Translations under genes and position numbers: made by a program | Part shown: positions 19,211-27,253 of the stretch, in pieces | Position numbering within the stretch: position 1 is the stretch's first letter | How the letters are laid out: every line of letters starts with the position of its first letter | NCBI RefSeq assembly: GCF_014649375.1 | Contig: NZ_BMSX01000015.1 | Coordinates: forward strand, 1 to 64,000 | Length of the DNA stretch: 64,000 nt | Source of the DNA: Streptomyces aurantiogriseus | GTDB taxonomy: Bacteria; Actinomycetota; Actinomycetes; Streptomycetales; Streptomycetaceae | Direction: 5' to 3' | Notes under the pieces: generated by a model | What the model saw: only the letters and a program-made list of their open reading frames with translations | Told to the model about the DNA's origin: nothing | Databases searched by the model: none

Positions 19211-19230
19211 CGCCCAGGTGCACCTGGGCG
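19211..19230. repeat. Perfect 20-bp palindrome
   Basis: CGCCCAGGTGCACCTGGGCG is identical to its reverse complement, with no loop. It lies 139 bp beyond the stop of the arabinan-degrading enzyme gene. A perfect gapless palindrome is more like a protein-binding site than a terminator, but no regulator can be named. Confidence 0.45.
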
Positions 19231-19368
19231 TGAGGCGCCGTCCCTCAGCGGCCTCCGGCCGCGGGCCGCCCCCGCATCCCCGGACCACGGACACGATCCG
19301 TGCGCGCCGGACGCGGAGCGAAAGCGGGGGACCAGTGTGCCCGACACCGTTCGGCGCAGGTACCCGGC

Positions 19369-20757
19369 TCAGCTCCAGGCAGTCACCGGCACGAACGAGC
19401 TGTCCTGCCGGAACAGGTCACTGCCGTCCGTCTGTTCCACCCGCAGTTGGTAGTTGTAGTGGCGCAGGTAGTAGCCGGGGTAGTTGTACGACTCGAAGCG
19501 GACGGAGCCGCTCGCGGTGCCCGTGCGGGCGATGAACGTGGCGTCCTTGGCGAAGGTCGACGTGCCGTCGTTCGGGTCGAAGCGGGCGCGGAAGGAGTAG
19601 TGGCGCAGGTAGTTGCCGGCCGCGTCGCGGAAGGAGTAGCCACCCGAGTCGGCGAGGCCCGGGACGACGGTGAAGGTGGAGGCCTGCTTCTCGGCGGTCG
19701 TGCTGGAGCTGCTCACCACCGGGAGGTTGAGCAGCGCCGACTGTTCCTGCCAGTAGCGGGTGGTGTAGTTGGCCGACCGGAAGGAGCGGGTGACGTTCTT
19801 CGCGAGGCTCACCCCGCCGGAGACCGTCTCCTTGACGACGGTGAAGTGGCGTGCCGTGCCGGAGACGGCCGGGAGGGCCTTGGGGGTGCTCCAGGTGGCG
19901 AAGGTGTCGTAGCTGTCGCTGTAGTAGTAGTTGCCGTCGCCGTAGCCGTCGAAGAAGATCCGCCAGGCGCCGTTGTCGAGCTGCACGAGGGCCGGGCCCT
20001 CGCGGTAGCTGCCCCAGCCCGCCCAGTTGCCGGTGCGGGAGATCGTGTACGGGCCGTTGAGGCTCGAGGCGGTGGCGTACTCGATGTACTTGGTCGTCTC
20101 GTTCTTGGTGAAGGCGTGGTAGGTCGAGCCGAGCTTCACGATGAAGGTGTCGATGTGGTTCTCGCCGATGCCGGACAGGGCGAGCGGTGAACTCCAGGCG
20201 GTGAGCGCGGAGTTGGTGGCCCTCAGCCGGTACGGGGTGAAGATCCACTCGTCGTCGGTGGTCGAGCAGGACACGATGACGTTGATGCTGCCGTCGCTGT
20301 CGACGAACCACTCCGGCGCCCAGGCGCGCGAGAGGTTCGCGATCGGGACCGTGTAGTCGTACAGGAACGTCCAGTTGAGCCGGTCGGAGCTGCGGGCGAA
20401 GCCGATGGTGGTGCTGACGTCCTGCCAGGTGTGGGTGGTGTAGGTGATGTAGTAGTAGCCGTCGGTGTGCTTGAAGATGCTCGCGTCGCGGATGCGGCCC
20501 GTCGGCGGGGTGTAGGCGGAGGCCTTCGCGAGCCGGAAGTCGGTGGCGTCGTCCGACTGGTAGACGTTGACGGTGCCGTCGTTGCTGTTGAGGAACGGCA
20601 CGATGGTGTAGCGGGTGGCCGAGCCGCTGGGCGGGGCGGCGGCGAGGGCCGTGCCGAGCAGGCCGGGCACCTCACCGAGCACGAGCGCCGAGGCGGGCAG
20701 GGCGGCCATCGCGCGCAGCAGGGTGCGGCGGGACGGGGTGCGGGGACGGGTGGTCAT
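19369..20757 (-). CDS. Secreted GH43-like arabinan-active enzyme with AbfB domain
   Basis: A 462-aa secreted protein. A twin-arginine signal (SRRTLLRAMAALPAS, cleavage near residue 40) precedes a five-bladed-propeller GH43/GH62-like domain (~50-320; IRDASIFKHTDGYYYITYTT, WAPEWFVD, EGPALVQLDNG give the three acidic active-site positions). A C-terminal AbfB (CBM42) domain (~325-460; SFRSANYTTRYW, YLRHYSF, YLRHYNY) follows. AbfB domains bind arabinofuranose side chains, so arabinoxylan or arabinan is the likely substrate. ATG 20757 follows GGGAG at eight bases; a TTG five codons upstream is less likely. A perfect inverted repeat lies 33 bp upstream of the start. Confidence 0.88.
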   Translation of the reverse strand: MTTRPRTPSRRTLLRAMAALPASALVLGEVPGLLGTALAAAPPSGSATRYTIVPFLNSNDGTVNVYQSDDATDFRLAKASAYTPPTGRIRDASIFKHTDGYYYITYTTHTWQDVSTTIGFARSSDRLNWTFLYDYTVPIANLSRAWAPEWFVDSDGSINVIVSCSTTDDEWIFTPYRLRATNSALTAWSSPLALSGIGENHIDTFIVKLGSTYHAFTKNETTKYIEYATASSLNGPYTISRTGNWAGWGSYREGPALVQLDNGAWRIFFDGYGDGNYYYSDSYDTFATWSTPKALPAVSGTARHFTVVKETVSGGVSLAKNVTRSFRSANYTTRYWQEQSALLNLPVVSSSSTTAEKQASTFTVVPGLADSGGYSFRDAAGNYLRHYSFRARFDPNDGTSTFAKDATFIARTGTASGSVRFESYNYPGYYLRHYNYQLRVEQTDGSDLFRQDSSFVPVTAWS

Positions 20758-20789
20758 GGGCGGCTCTCCCAACGGCTCAAGGTTCGAAA

Positions 20790-20808
20790 TTCCGAACGGA
20801 GTTCGGAA
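20790..20808. promoter_or_regulatory. Inverted-repeat operator upstream of the GH43-like gene
   Basis: TTCCGAAC-GGA-GTTCGGAA is a perfect 8-bp inverted repeat with a 3-bp spacer, and an overlapping TTCGAAATTCCGAA adds a third half-site. It is placed 33 bp upstream of the start codon, where a repressor would block the promoter. The architecture suggests sugar-responsive control, but the regulator is not in the window. Confidence 0.6.
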
Positions 20809-20985
20809 AGTCGATCAGAAGGTAGGGGTGAGGCCCCGGACCGTCAATGCCTTGCGCAGGAACGGAAGCGCCCTGTGGGAAAGCTGTCCGACCCGGAGGA
20901 CCCGCCAGGGACCGAGGAACGTTCCGCCAACCGCCGTCCAGACGTTACCGTTCGGTAGACAACGCGCTCCCGGAGGTGTCCCGCA

Positions 20986-22407
20986 ATGACGCTCGACCGT
21001 TCCGCAGGCCTGACGGAGACCGCCCGTGCGCTGGCCGACGGGGAGGTGTCGTCCCGCTCGCTGGTCGAGCAGGCCCTGACCCGGATCGAGGCGACCCAGG
21101 GCACCCTCAACGCCTTCCGGATCGTCCGCACCGAGGCCGCGCTCGTCGAAGCCGAGGCGGCGGACCGGGAGTTGGCCACCGGAGTGCGCAAACCCCTGCT
21201 CGGCGTCCCGGTCGCCGTCAAGGACGACATGGACGTGGCGGGCGAGCCGACCGCCTTCGGCTGCCAGGGCACCCACCCGCCGGTCGCCGAGGACGGAGAG
21301 GCGGTACGGCGGCTGCGCGCGGCCGGCGCCGTGATCGTCGGCAAGACCAACACCTGCGAACTCGGGCAGTGGCCGTTCACCGAGGGCCCGGCCTTCGGCG
21401 CGACCCGCAATCCATGGAGCACCGAGCACACCCCGGGCGGCTCCTCCGGCGGCTCGGCGGCCGCGGTCGCGGCGGGTCTGGTGCCGGCTGCGCTCGGCTC
21501 CGACGGGGCCGGTTCGGTCCGTATCCCGGCCGCCTGGACCCACCTCGTCGGCGTCAAGCCGCAGCGCGGCCGCATCTCGACCTGGCCGCGCGGCGAGTCC
21601 TTCCAGGGCATCACGGTCAACGGCACGCTGGCCCGGACCGTGGCCGACGCGGCCCTCCTCCTCGACGCGGCGAGCGGCAACCACAAGCACGACCCGCACC
21701 GGCCGCCCGCCGTCGACGCCTCCGCCGCCGTCGGCCGTGACCCGGGCCGACTGCGCATCGCGCTCGCGCTGAAGCCGCCGTTCACCGCCGTACCCGCCCG
21801 GCTGCACCCCGAGGTGCGGGCCCGGATCGTCGAACTCGCCGAGGAACTCGCCCGGTTGGGGCACACCGTCGAGGAGGCCGACCCGCCGTACGGGCAGATC
21901 GGCCTCACCTTCGTGCCCCGGGCGACCGCGGGCATCGCCGAGTGGGTCGCCGAGGCCCCCTTCCCCGCGCTCCTCGACCGGCGCACCCACGGCGCCGCCC
22001 GGCTGGGCCGCCTCCTCGGCGGCGCCCCGCTGCGGGCGGCCCGGCGCGCGGAGGCGGTCCTGCACCGCCGTATCGGCCGGTTCTTCGAGACGTACGACGT
22101 GGTCCTCGCGCCGACGACGGCCGCTCCCCCGCCCCGGATCGGGGCCATGCTGCGCCTGAACGGGTTCGCCACCGACCGCGCCATCATCGCCGCGTGCCCG
22201 TACGCCTGGCCCTGGAACGTCCTCGGGTGGCCCGGCGTCAACGTGCCGGCTGGCTTCACTCCGGACGGACTGCCGGTCGGGGCCCAGCTCCTCGGTCCGG
22301 CGCACAGCGAGCCGCTGCTGCTGTCGCTCGCCGCGCAGGTGGAGGCGGAGCGGCGCTGGCACGAGGTGTGGCCGCGCGAGGCGGTCACGGATTCCCCGGC
22401 TCTGTAG
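20986..22407 (+). CDS. Amidase, amidase-signature family
   Basis: A 473-aa hydrolase with the Ser-cisSer-Lys triad of the amidase signature family: Lys in VAVKDDMDVAG near residue 77, the Gly/Ser-rich TPGGSSGGSAAAVAAG near residue 150, and the nucleophile Ser in GSDGAGSVRIPAAW near residue 175. Enzymes of this family hydrolyse carboxamides, and the group includes GatA relatives. GatA is unlikely here because gatB/gatC are not adjacent. GGAGG lies nine bases upstream of the ATG. The divergent GH43-like gene shares the promoter interval. Confidence 0.9.
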   Translation: MTLDRSAGLTETARALADGEVSSRSLVEQALTRIEATQGTLNAFRIVRTEAALVEAEAADRELATGVRKPLLGVPVAVKDDMDVAGEPTAFGCQGTHPPVAEDGEAVRRLRAAGAVIVGKTNTCELGQWPFTEGPAFGATRNPWSTEHTPGGSSGGSAAAVAAGLVPAALGSDGAGSVRIPAAWTHLVGVKPQRGRISTWPRGESFQGITVNGTLARTVADAALLLDAASGNHKHDPHRPPAVDASAAVGRDPGRLRIALALKPPFTAVPARLHPEVRARIVELAEELARLGHTVEEADPPYGQIGLTFVPRATAGIAEWVAEAPFPALLDRRTHGAARLGRLLGGAPLRAARRAEAVLHRRIGRFFETYDVVLAPTTAAPPPRIGAMLRLNGFATDRAIIAACPYAWPWNVLGWPGVNVPAGFTPDGLPVGAQLLGPAHSEPLLLSLAAQVEAERRWHEVWPREAVTDSPAL

Positions 22408-22434
22408 CGGCCGTTCCGCCCTTACCCTGAGCCC

Positions 22435-22653
22435 ATGGACGATGCGTCGATGGTCGGGCTCATGGGGCGGGTCACCGGCACGGTCGGGCCGGGGCTGGTC
22501 GGCGAGGTGATCGTCCGGGTGCGCGGCGGCGCCGAACACTTCCTGGCGCATCCGGCGAACGGCACGGGCCGGATCACCCCCGGGACGGTGGTGATGATCG
22601 TGGAGTACCTGCCGCCGAGGACCGTCTACGTCACCGAGGCGTACGACAGTTGA
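22435..22653 (+). CDS. Small NfeD-like OB-fold protein
   Basis: A 72-aa protein with the pattern of a soluble NfeD C-terminal OB domain: GRVTGTVGPGLVGEVIVRVR, then PGTVVMIVEYLPPRTVYVTE. NfeD proteins partner with flotillin-like SPFH proteins, and a SPFH gene starts 143 bp downstream on the same strand, which supports the call. It lacks membrane segments and the protease domain of long NfeD forms. There is no strong ribosome binding site, so short-leader translation is possible. Confidence 0.65.
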   Translation: MDDASMVGLMGRVTGTVGPGLVGEVIVRVRGGAEHFLAHPANGTGRITPGTVVMIVEYLPPRTVYVTEAYDS

Positions 22654-22796
22654 GCCCGTTGCGGCCCAGGTGAGAACCGTTCGGCAAGGTACTCGTCAAG
22701 ATTGCAACAAGGATCCGCCAGCGTCTTCACCCCCGGCTCGCACAGGCGCACACTCCCTTCGTTCGGTGCCGAAAGGGCACCATCCAAAGGGGGCGT

Positions 22797-24281
22797 ATGC
22801 CGATGGTTGTCGGCGTCGTTGCGGGGGCGGCGGTTGCCGCCGTTCTCGTTCTGATCGGTCTGTTCAAGATGATGTGGCGGGTCGCGGAACCCAACGAGGC
22901 ACTCGTCATCTCCGGCTCCACCCACCGCACGGAGGGGCTGGAGGAGGGCATGGGATTCCGCATCGTCACGGGTCGCGGCACGCTGGTGCTGCCCGGTGTG
23001 CAGGTGGTGCGCAAGCTCTCGCTCGACCTGAACGAGACGGAACTGCACGTGGACTGCGTGACCCACCAGGGCATCCCGCTCAAGGTGCGGGGCGTGGTCA
23101 TCTTCAAGGTGGGCGACGACTTCGTGTCGATCGCCAACGCGGCCCGGCGTTTCCTCGACCAGCAGAAGCTGATGTCGGAGCGGGTGCACAACGTCTTCGC
23201 CGGTCATCTGCGGTCCATTGTGGGAGGGTTGACGGTCGAGGACATGATCCGCGACCGGGAGAAGCTCACCGGGCAGACGCGGGCCGCGTGCGGTACGGAG
23301 ATGGAGAAGCTGGGGCTGATCGTGGACTCGCTGCAGATCCACGAGATCGAGGACCCCACCGGGTACATCCAGAACCTGGCCATGCCGCACGCGGCAGCCG
23401 TGCAGCGGGACGCGCGCATCGCGCAGGCGGAGGCGAACCGGCTTGCCACGGAGGCGGAGCAGCAGTCGTTCGCCCGGATGGCGGAGGCCACCCGGGACAG
23501 CGAGATCCTCCAGGCCGGCTACCAGGCCGAGCGCGACAATGCGGGTGCGAAGGCCCGGCAGGCGGGACCACTCGCCGAGGCGGCGGCGCGCCAGGAGGTC
23601 GTGGTCCAGGAGACGCGGGTCGCCGAGCTGGAGGCGCACCGGCGTGAGCAGCAGTTGCAGGCGGACGTCCGCAAGCCCGCGGACGCCCGGGCGTACGAGA
23701 CGCGCACGCTGGCCGAGGCCGAGCGCGACGCCCGGATCTCCGCCGCCCAGGCCAAGGCGAAGGAGACGGAGCTCGCGGCCGCGGCCGAGGCGACCCGGGT
23801 CAAGACGGCCGCGGGCGCGGAGGCGGAGGCGACGAAGACCCGGGGTGCGGCCACGGCCGCGGCGACCCGGGCCACCGGTGAGGCCGAGGCGGCCGCCGCT
23901 CAGGCCAGGGGTCTCGCGGAGGCCGAGGCGACCAAGGCACAGGGTCTCGCGGAGGCGGAGGCCATCAAGGCCCGCGCCGCCGCCCTCGCCGAGAACCAGG
24001 AGGCCGTCGTCGCCCAGCAGCTCGCCGAGAACTGGCCGGAGATCGTCCGGGCCGGCGCGTCCGCCTTCGGCAACGTCGACAACATGGTGCTGCTCAACGG
24101 GGCCGACGGCATGTCCGAGTTGTTCGCGAAGGCGCTCACCATGGGCGGGACCGGCCTGGGTCTGGCCCGGCAGCTGCTGGCGTCCATGAACCAGAACGGG
24201 CAGAGCCCGCAGGGCGCTTCCCTCAACGGGCTCGTACCGCCACCGCCGACGGCGCAGAAGGTGCCGGTCGAGGACAAGTGA
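22797..24281 (+). CDS. Flotillin-like SPFH/Band 7 membrane protein
   Basis: A 494-aa membrane scaffold. One N-terminal transmembrane segment (VVAGAAVAAVLVLIGLFKM) is followed by the SPFH/PHB domain (~25-200; EPNEALVISG, KLSLDLNETELHVDCVT) and a long Ala/Glu-rich coiled coil (~210-400) with EAEATKAQGLAEAEAIKARA-type repeats. A hydrophobic C-terminal tail ends the protein. Flotillins organise membrane microdomains together with NfeD. ATG 22797 has AAAGGGGG immediately upstream. The upstream NfeD-like gene supports a functional pair. Confidence 0.92.
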   Translation: MPMVVGVVAGAAVAAVLVLIGLFKMMWRVAEPNEALVISGSTHRTEGLEEGMGFRIVTGRGTLVLPGVQVVRKLSLDLNETELHVDCVTHQGIPLKVRGVVIFKVGDDFVSIANAARRFLDQQKLMSERVHNVFAGHLRSIVGGLTVEDMIRDREKLTGQTRAACGTEMEKLGLIVDSLQIHEIEDPTGYIQNLAMPHAAAVQRDARIAQAEANRLATEAEQQSFARMAEATRDSEILQAGYQAERDNAGAKARQAGPLAEAAARQEVVVQETRVAELEAHRREQQLQADVRKPADARAYETRTLAEAERDARISAAQAKAKETELAAAAEATRVKTAAGAEAEATKTRGAATAAATRATGEAEAAAAQARGLAEAEATKAQGLAEAEAIKARAAALAENQEAVVAQQLAENWPEIVRAGASAFGNVDNMVLLNGADGMSELFAKALTMGGTGLGLARQLLASMNQNGQSPQGASLNGLVPPPPTAQKVPVEDK

Positions 24282-24314
24282 GGCCCCGCGGTCACGGGGA
24301 CGGCCTCCGGGGCC
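24282..24314. terminator. Possible terminator after the flotillin-like gene
   Basis: GGCCCCG (24282-24288) and CGGGGCC (24308-24314) form a 7-bp GC stem directly after the stop codon, with a 19-nt loop that can fold further. There is no T run, as is usual in Streptomyces. Confidence 0.4.
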
Positions 24315-24353
24315 CGCGTCCATGCTCCGCCGGACAGGCCCTAGGGTGCCCCC

Positions 24354-24800
24354 GTGACCGCGTTTACCGAAGAGAACGTTCCCGGCCGCTTCGGCGCCTC
24401 CGCCACCACCGAGGCCGACCCCCGCGAGGTCGGCCGGGTGCGCACCGAGTACTCGCCCGCGCACGACGGCGACCCCGACCCCGGTGAGATCGTCTGGACC
24501 TGGGTGCCCTTCGAGGAGAACGACGGGCGGGGCAAGGACCGCCCGGTGCTCGTCGTCGCCCGTGAGGCGGCCGGGACCTTCCTCGCCGTGCAGTTGTCCA
24601 GCAGGCGGCACGACGGCCACCGGGAGTGGGTGCCGATCGGGCACGGGCCCTGGGACCGGTCCGGGCGCGACTCGTGGGTGGACGTGGACCGCGTCCTGCG
24701 GCTGCACGAGCAGGGCATGCGCCGGGAGGCGTGCGCGCTGGACCGGATGCGGTTCAACCTGGTGGTGCACCGGCTGCGGGAACGGTACGGCTGGCGCTGA
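24354..24800 (+). CDS. PemK/MazF-family toxin-like protein, no antitoxin nearby
   Basis: A 148-aa protein whose core (PGEIVWTWVPFEENDGRGKD, then RPVLVVARE) matches the start of the MazF/PemK SH3-like barrel, preceded by a ~40-residue disordered N-terminus. MazF toxins are mRNA endoribonucleases, but many lone actinobacterial homologues have unknown roles. No antitoxin ORF is adjacent. GTG 24354 has no Shine-Dalgarno; TAGGGT eight bases before it looks like a -10 box, so the mRNA may be leaderless. It ends 8 bp from the convergent PARG gene. Confidence 0.75.
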   Translation: MTAFTEENVPGRFGASATTEADPREVGRVRTEYSPAHDGDPDPGEIVWTWVPFEENDGRGKDRPVLVVAREAAGTFLAVQLSSRRHDGHREWVPIGHGPWDRSGRDSWVDVDRVLRLHEQGMRREACALDRMRFNLVVHRLRERYGWR

Positions 24801-24808
24801 GGCCCTTG

Positions 24809-25627
24809 TCACGGGCGCGCGTCGAACACCTTCTCGAAGGCTCCCCGCACCACGTTCCCCGGCGTCCGGTCCAGCACCCCGAACACCACGTGGGCGAAGG
24901 CCCGCTCGAACCGGCCGCCGGGCCCCAGCAGCGCATGGAACGCCCCCGCCACCTGCGCGGGGTCGTTGCGGAACACCCCGCAGCCCCACGCGCCGAGGAC
25001 CAGTCGCCGGTAGCCGTGCGCCGCGGCCGTCTCCAGGACGCGTTCGGCGCGTACGGCCAGGGCGCGCGGCAGCTCGGGCGCGCGCTGCGGTGCCGTACGC
25101 AGCACCACCCCGGCGTTCGGCGCGGCGGCCGTCAGGAAGCCGGCGGTGAACGGCTCGTCCAGGAGCCGGCCCCGGTCGTCACGGAAGACGGGCACCGCCG
25201 GTGAGTGGATGACGCGGTCCGTGTAGAACGGGTCGCGGTGGGCCCGGTGGTGGTCGTAGAACTCCCGGGCTTCCAGCAGGCACGCGTACAGCGCGGAGGC
25301 GCGGCACAGGGCTTCTTCCTGGGCCTGGGCGCCGTTGAGGTAGCCGCCGCCGGGGTTGCGGGCGGAGGCGAAGTTGAGGACGGCCACCGGTGCGTCCGCG
25401 AGCCGGCGGGCCGCCTCCAGGCTGCTCTCGCCGGTGACCTCGACCCTCGGGTCGGCCGGCGGGATCTCCGGCACCGGCACCGGGGCCGGTCCCGTCATCC
25501 GGGTCCCGGCCCGGGCGGCCTCGACGGCCGCCCCGATCGGCACCTCCCGCCCGTCGGACGCGCGGTAGACGCCCGCGGCGACGATCTCCTCCGTCTCGCG
25601 CGCGATGCCGCGCAGCCGCGCGCTCAT
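24809..25627 (-). CDS. Bacterial-type poly(ADP-ribose) glycohydrolase (TIGR02452)
   Basis: A 272-aa macrodomain-type hydrolase. The PARG signature is intact: NPGGGYLNGAQAQEEALCRA contains GGG followed by QEE, whose second Glu is catalytic. LGAWGCGVFRNDP near residue 217 is the second conserved block, and an N-terminal helical region precedes the macrodomain. The family removes ADP-ribose chains from proteins. The start ATG overlaps the stop of a 26-codon upstream ORF (ATGA). It is tail-to-tail with the MazF-like gene. Confidence 0.88.
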   Translation of the reverse strand: MSARLRGIARETEEIVAAGVYRASDGREVPIGAAVEAARAGTRMTGPAPVPVPEIPPADPRVEVTGESSLEAARRLADAPVAVLNFASARNPGGGYLNGAQAQEEALCRASALYACLLEAREFYDHHRAHRDPFYTDRVIHSPAVPVFRDDRGRLLDEPFTAGFLTAAAPNAGVVLRTAPQRAPELPRALAVRAERVLETAAAHGYRRLVLGAWGCGVFRNDPAQVAGAFHALLGPGGRFERAFAHVVFGVLDRTPGNVVRGAFEKVFDARP

Positions 25628-25704
25628 GGCGCCACCCCCGTGGGCGCCACGACCACGTGCCGCGCGGTCTCCCGCGCCCCACCCGTCTCCCCCGTCGTGC
25701 TCAT
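25624..25704 (-). CDS. Short leader-like ORF coupled to the PARG gene
   Basis: A 26-aa ORF (MSTTGETGGARETARHVVVA...) starts at ATG 25704 with GAGG upstream and stops inside the PARG start codon (ATGA). The overlap suggests translational coupling or a leader peptide; alternatively it is chance in GC-rich DNA. No domain is recognisable. Confidence 0.35.
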   Translation of the reverse strand: MSTTGETGGARETARHVVVAPTGVAP

Positions 25705-25885
25705 GACCGCATCCTCAGCGATCCTGGAGGAGAGGTGCAACCGAGTTTCCCGGGTACGGGAACGCCTCGGAGACAGGCCGAAAACACACCGGAAACAGCA
25801 CGGAATCGGAGGTTCCCGGCCCCGAAAGTACCGTTGTGCACCCTTGTGCGGATGCGCCCGAGGGTCTTGGGTGGGACGAGCGATG

Positions 25886-25914
25886 CCGGTCCGGCTCCAC
25901 CGATGCCGGACCGG
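25886..25914 (+). promoter_or_regulatory. Hairpin in the egtA leader
   Basis: CCGGTCCGGC (25886-25895) and GCCGGACCGG (25905-25914) form a perfect 10-bp stem with a 9-nt loop, 31 bases upstream of the egtA start and just before its AGGAGG ribosome binding site. It could be an operator or a structured 5' leader that controls translation. Confidence 0.5.
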
Positions 25915-25945
25915 TGGCATGGTGGCATCTCAGGAGGATCCCGAC

Positions 25946-27253
25946 ATGTCCGACACATCAAGCTCCTCGTCGGTGAGCGACTGTACGAAGCCCCGTACGG
26001 CCCTCACCGAAGCCGAGGTGGAGGCCCTCGTCAGGGGCATCTGTTTCAAGACCGGCCCGCCCCGCACCCTCGGGGTCGAGGTGGAATGGCTCGTCCACGA
26101 GCTGCGGGCACCGCGGCTCCCCGTGACACCCGAACGACTCGAAGCGGTCTACGCGGCCCTGCGGGACGTGCCCCTGAGGTCGGCGCTCACCGTCGAACCC
26201 GGCGGCCAGCTGGAGCTGAGCTCGCCGCCCGCCGCCTCCCTGATGGAGTGCGTGGGCACCGTCTCCGCCGACCTGGACGCCGTCCGCGCGGTCCTGCGTG
26301 AGGCAGGGCTCACCCTCTCCGGCATCGGCACCGACCCCTGGCACCCACCGCGCCGGTTCCTGCGCGAACCCCGCTACGACGCCATGGAGGCGTACCTCGA
26401 CCGCGCCGGCCCGGCCGGGCGGGCCATGATGTGCACCTCGGCCTCCGTGCAGGTCTGCCTGGACGCCGGGTACGAGGAGCCCGGCCCGCTGGGCCACGGA
26501 CGGCGCTGGTGGCTGGCGCACACACTGGGCGCGGTCCTCGTCGCCGCCTTCGCCAACTCCCCACTGCTCTGCGGCAGCCCCACCGGCTGGCGCTCCACCC
26601 GGCAGCTGCTGTGGACGGAGATCGGCGCCGGCCGCGCGGGCGCGCCCTCCCTGGAGACCGAGCCGCGCACGGCCTGGGCCCGGCACGTCCTGGACGCGCC
26701 GGTGATGTGCGTACGGCGCGAGAACGGGCCGTGGGACGTGCCCGACGGGCTGACGTTCCGGGAGTGGACCCGGACGGGGGCGCCCACCCGGGCGGACCTC
26801 GACTACCACGTCTCCACGCTCTTCCCGCCGGTCCGGCCGCGCGGCCACCTGGAGCTGCGCATGATCGACGCACAGCCGGGCGACGACGGCTGGATCGTGC
26901 CGGTCGCCGTGACGACGGCCCTGTTCGACGACCCGGAGGCCACCGAGAGCGCCTACCGCGCGGTGAAGCCGCTGGCCGAACGGTCCCTGTCCCTGCCCGC
27001 CCCGCACAACCCCCTGTGGACGGACGCGGCCCGCGCCGGGCTGACCGACCCCGAACTGCACGAGGTCGCCGTCGCCTGCTTCACGGCGGCCCTGGAGGCC
27101 CTGCCCCGGCTCGGTGCTACGGCCGAGGTCACGGACGCCGTCGCCGCCTACCGGAACCGCTACGTCCTGCCGGGCCGCTGCCCCGCCGACGACCAGCTCG
27201 ACCGCCTGCGCGGCACCGACGGCCGCACCCACGGGAAGGACATCCACCCATGA
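25946..27253 (+). CDS. egtA: Ergothioneine biosynthesis glutamate-cysteine ligase EgtA
   Basis: A 435-aa GCS2-type ligase that joins glutamate and cysteine to give gamma-glutamylcysteine, the sulfur donor for EgtB. RTLGVEVEWLVHE near residue 45 is the conserved GCS2 start, and HLELRMIDAQPGDDGWIVPV near residue 300 carries active-site residues. The open frame extends upstream, but ATG 25946 has AGGAGG eight bases before it. It is the first gene of an egtA-B-C-D operon; its stop overlaps the egtB start (ATGA). Confidence 0.93.
   Translation: MSDTSSSSSVSDCTKPRTALTEAEVEALVRGICFKTGPPRTLGVEVEWLVHELRAPRLPVTPERLEAVYAALRDVPLRSALTVEPGGQLELSSPPAASLMECVGTVSADLDAVRAVLREAGLTLSGIGTDPWHPPRRFLREPRYDAMEAYLDRAGPAGRAMMCTSASVQVCLDAGYEEPGPLGHGRRWWLAHTLGAVLVAAFANSPLLCGSPTGWRSTRQLLWTEIGAGRAGAPSLETEPRTAWARHVLDAPVMCVRRENGPWDVPDGLTFREWTRTGAPTRADLDYHVSTLFPPVRPRGHLELRMIDAQPGDDGWIVPVAVTTALFDDPEATESAYRAVKPLAERSLSLPAPHNPLWTDAARAGLTDPELHEVAVACFTAALEALPRLGATAEVTDAVAAYRNRYVLPGRCPADDQLDRLRGTDGRTHGKDIHP

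Larger units (their letters stand above)
18747..19368. other. Intergenic region with palindromic elements
   Basis: These 622 bp between two minus-strand genes hold no convincing gene; the short frames here lack family motifs and start signals. The segment includes a run of seven A at 19020-19026, a bulged hairpin at 19117-19153 and a perfect 20-bp palindrome at 19211-19230. It must contain the terminator of the flavoenzyme's upstream neighbour, if any, and the promoter of the flavoenzyme gene itself. Confidence 0.5.

Noticed and set aside
23780..23990. EA-rich DNA repeat inside the flotillin gene as an independent repeat element
   Set aside because: It is explained by the Ala/Glu coiled-coil repeats typical of flotillin-like proteins.
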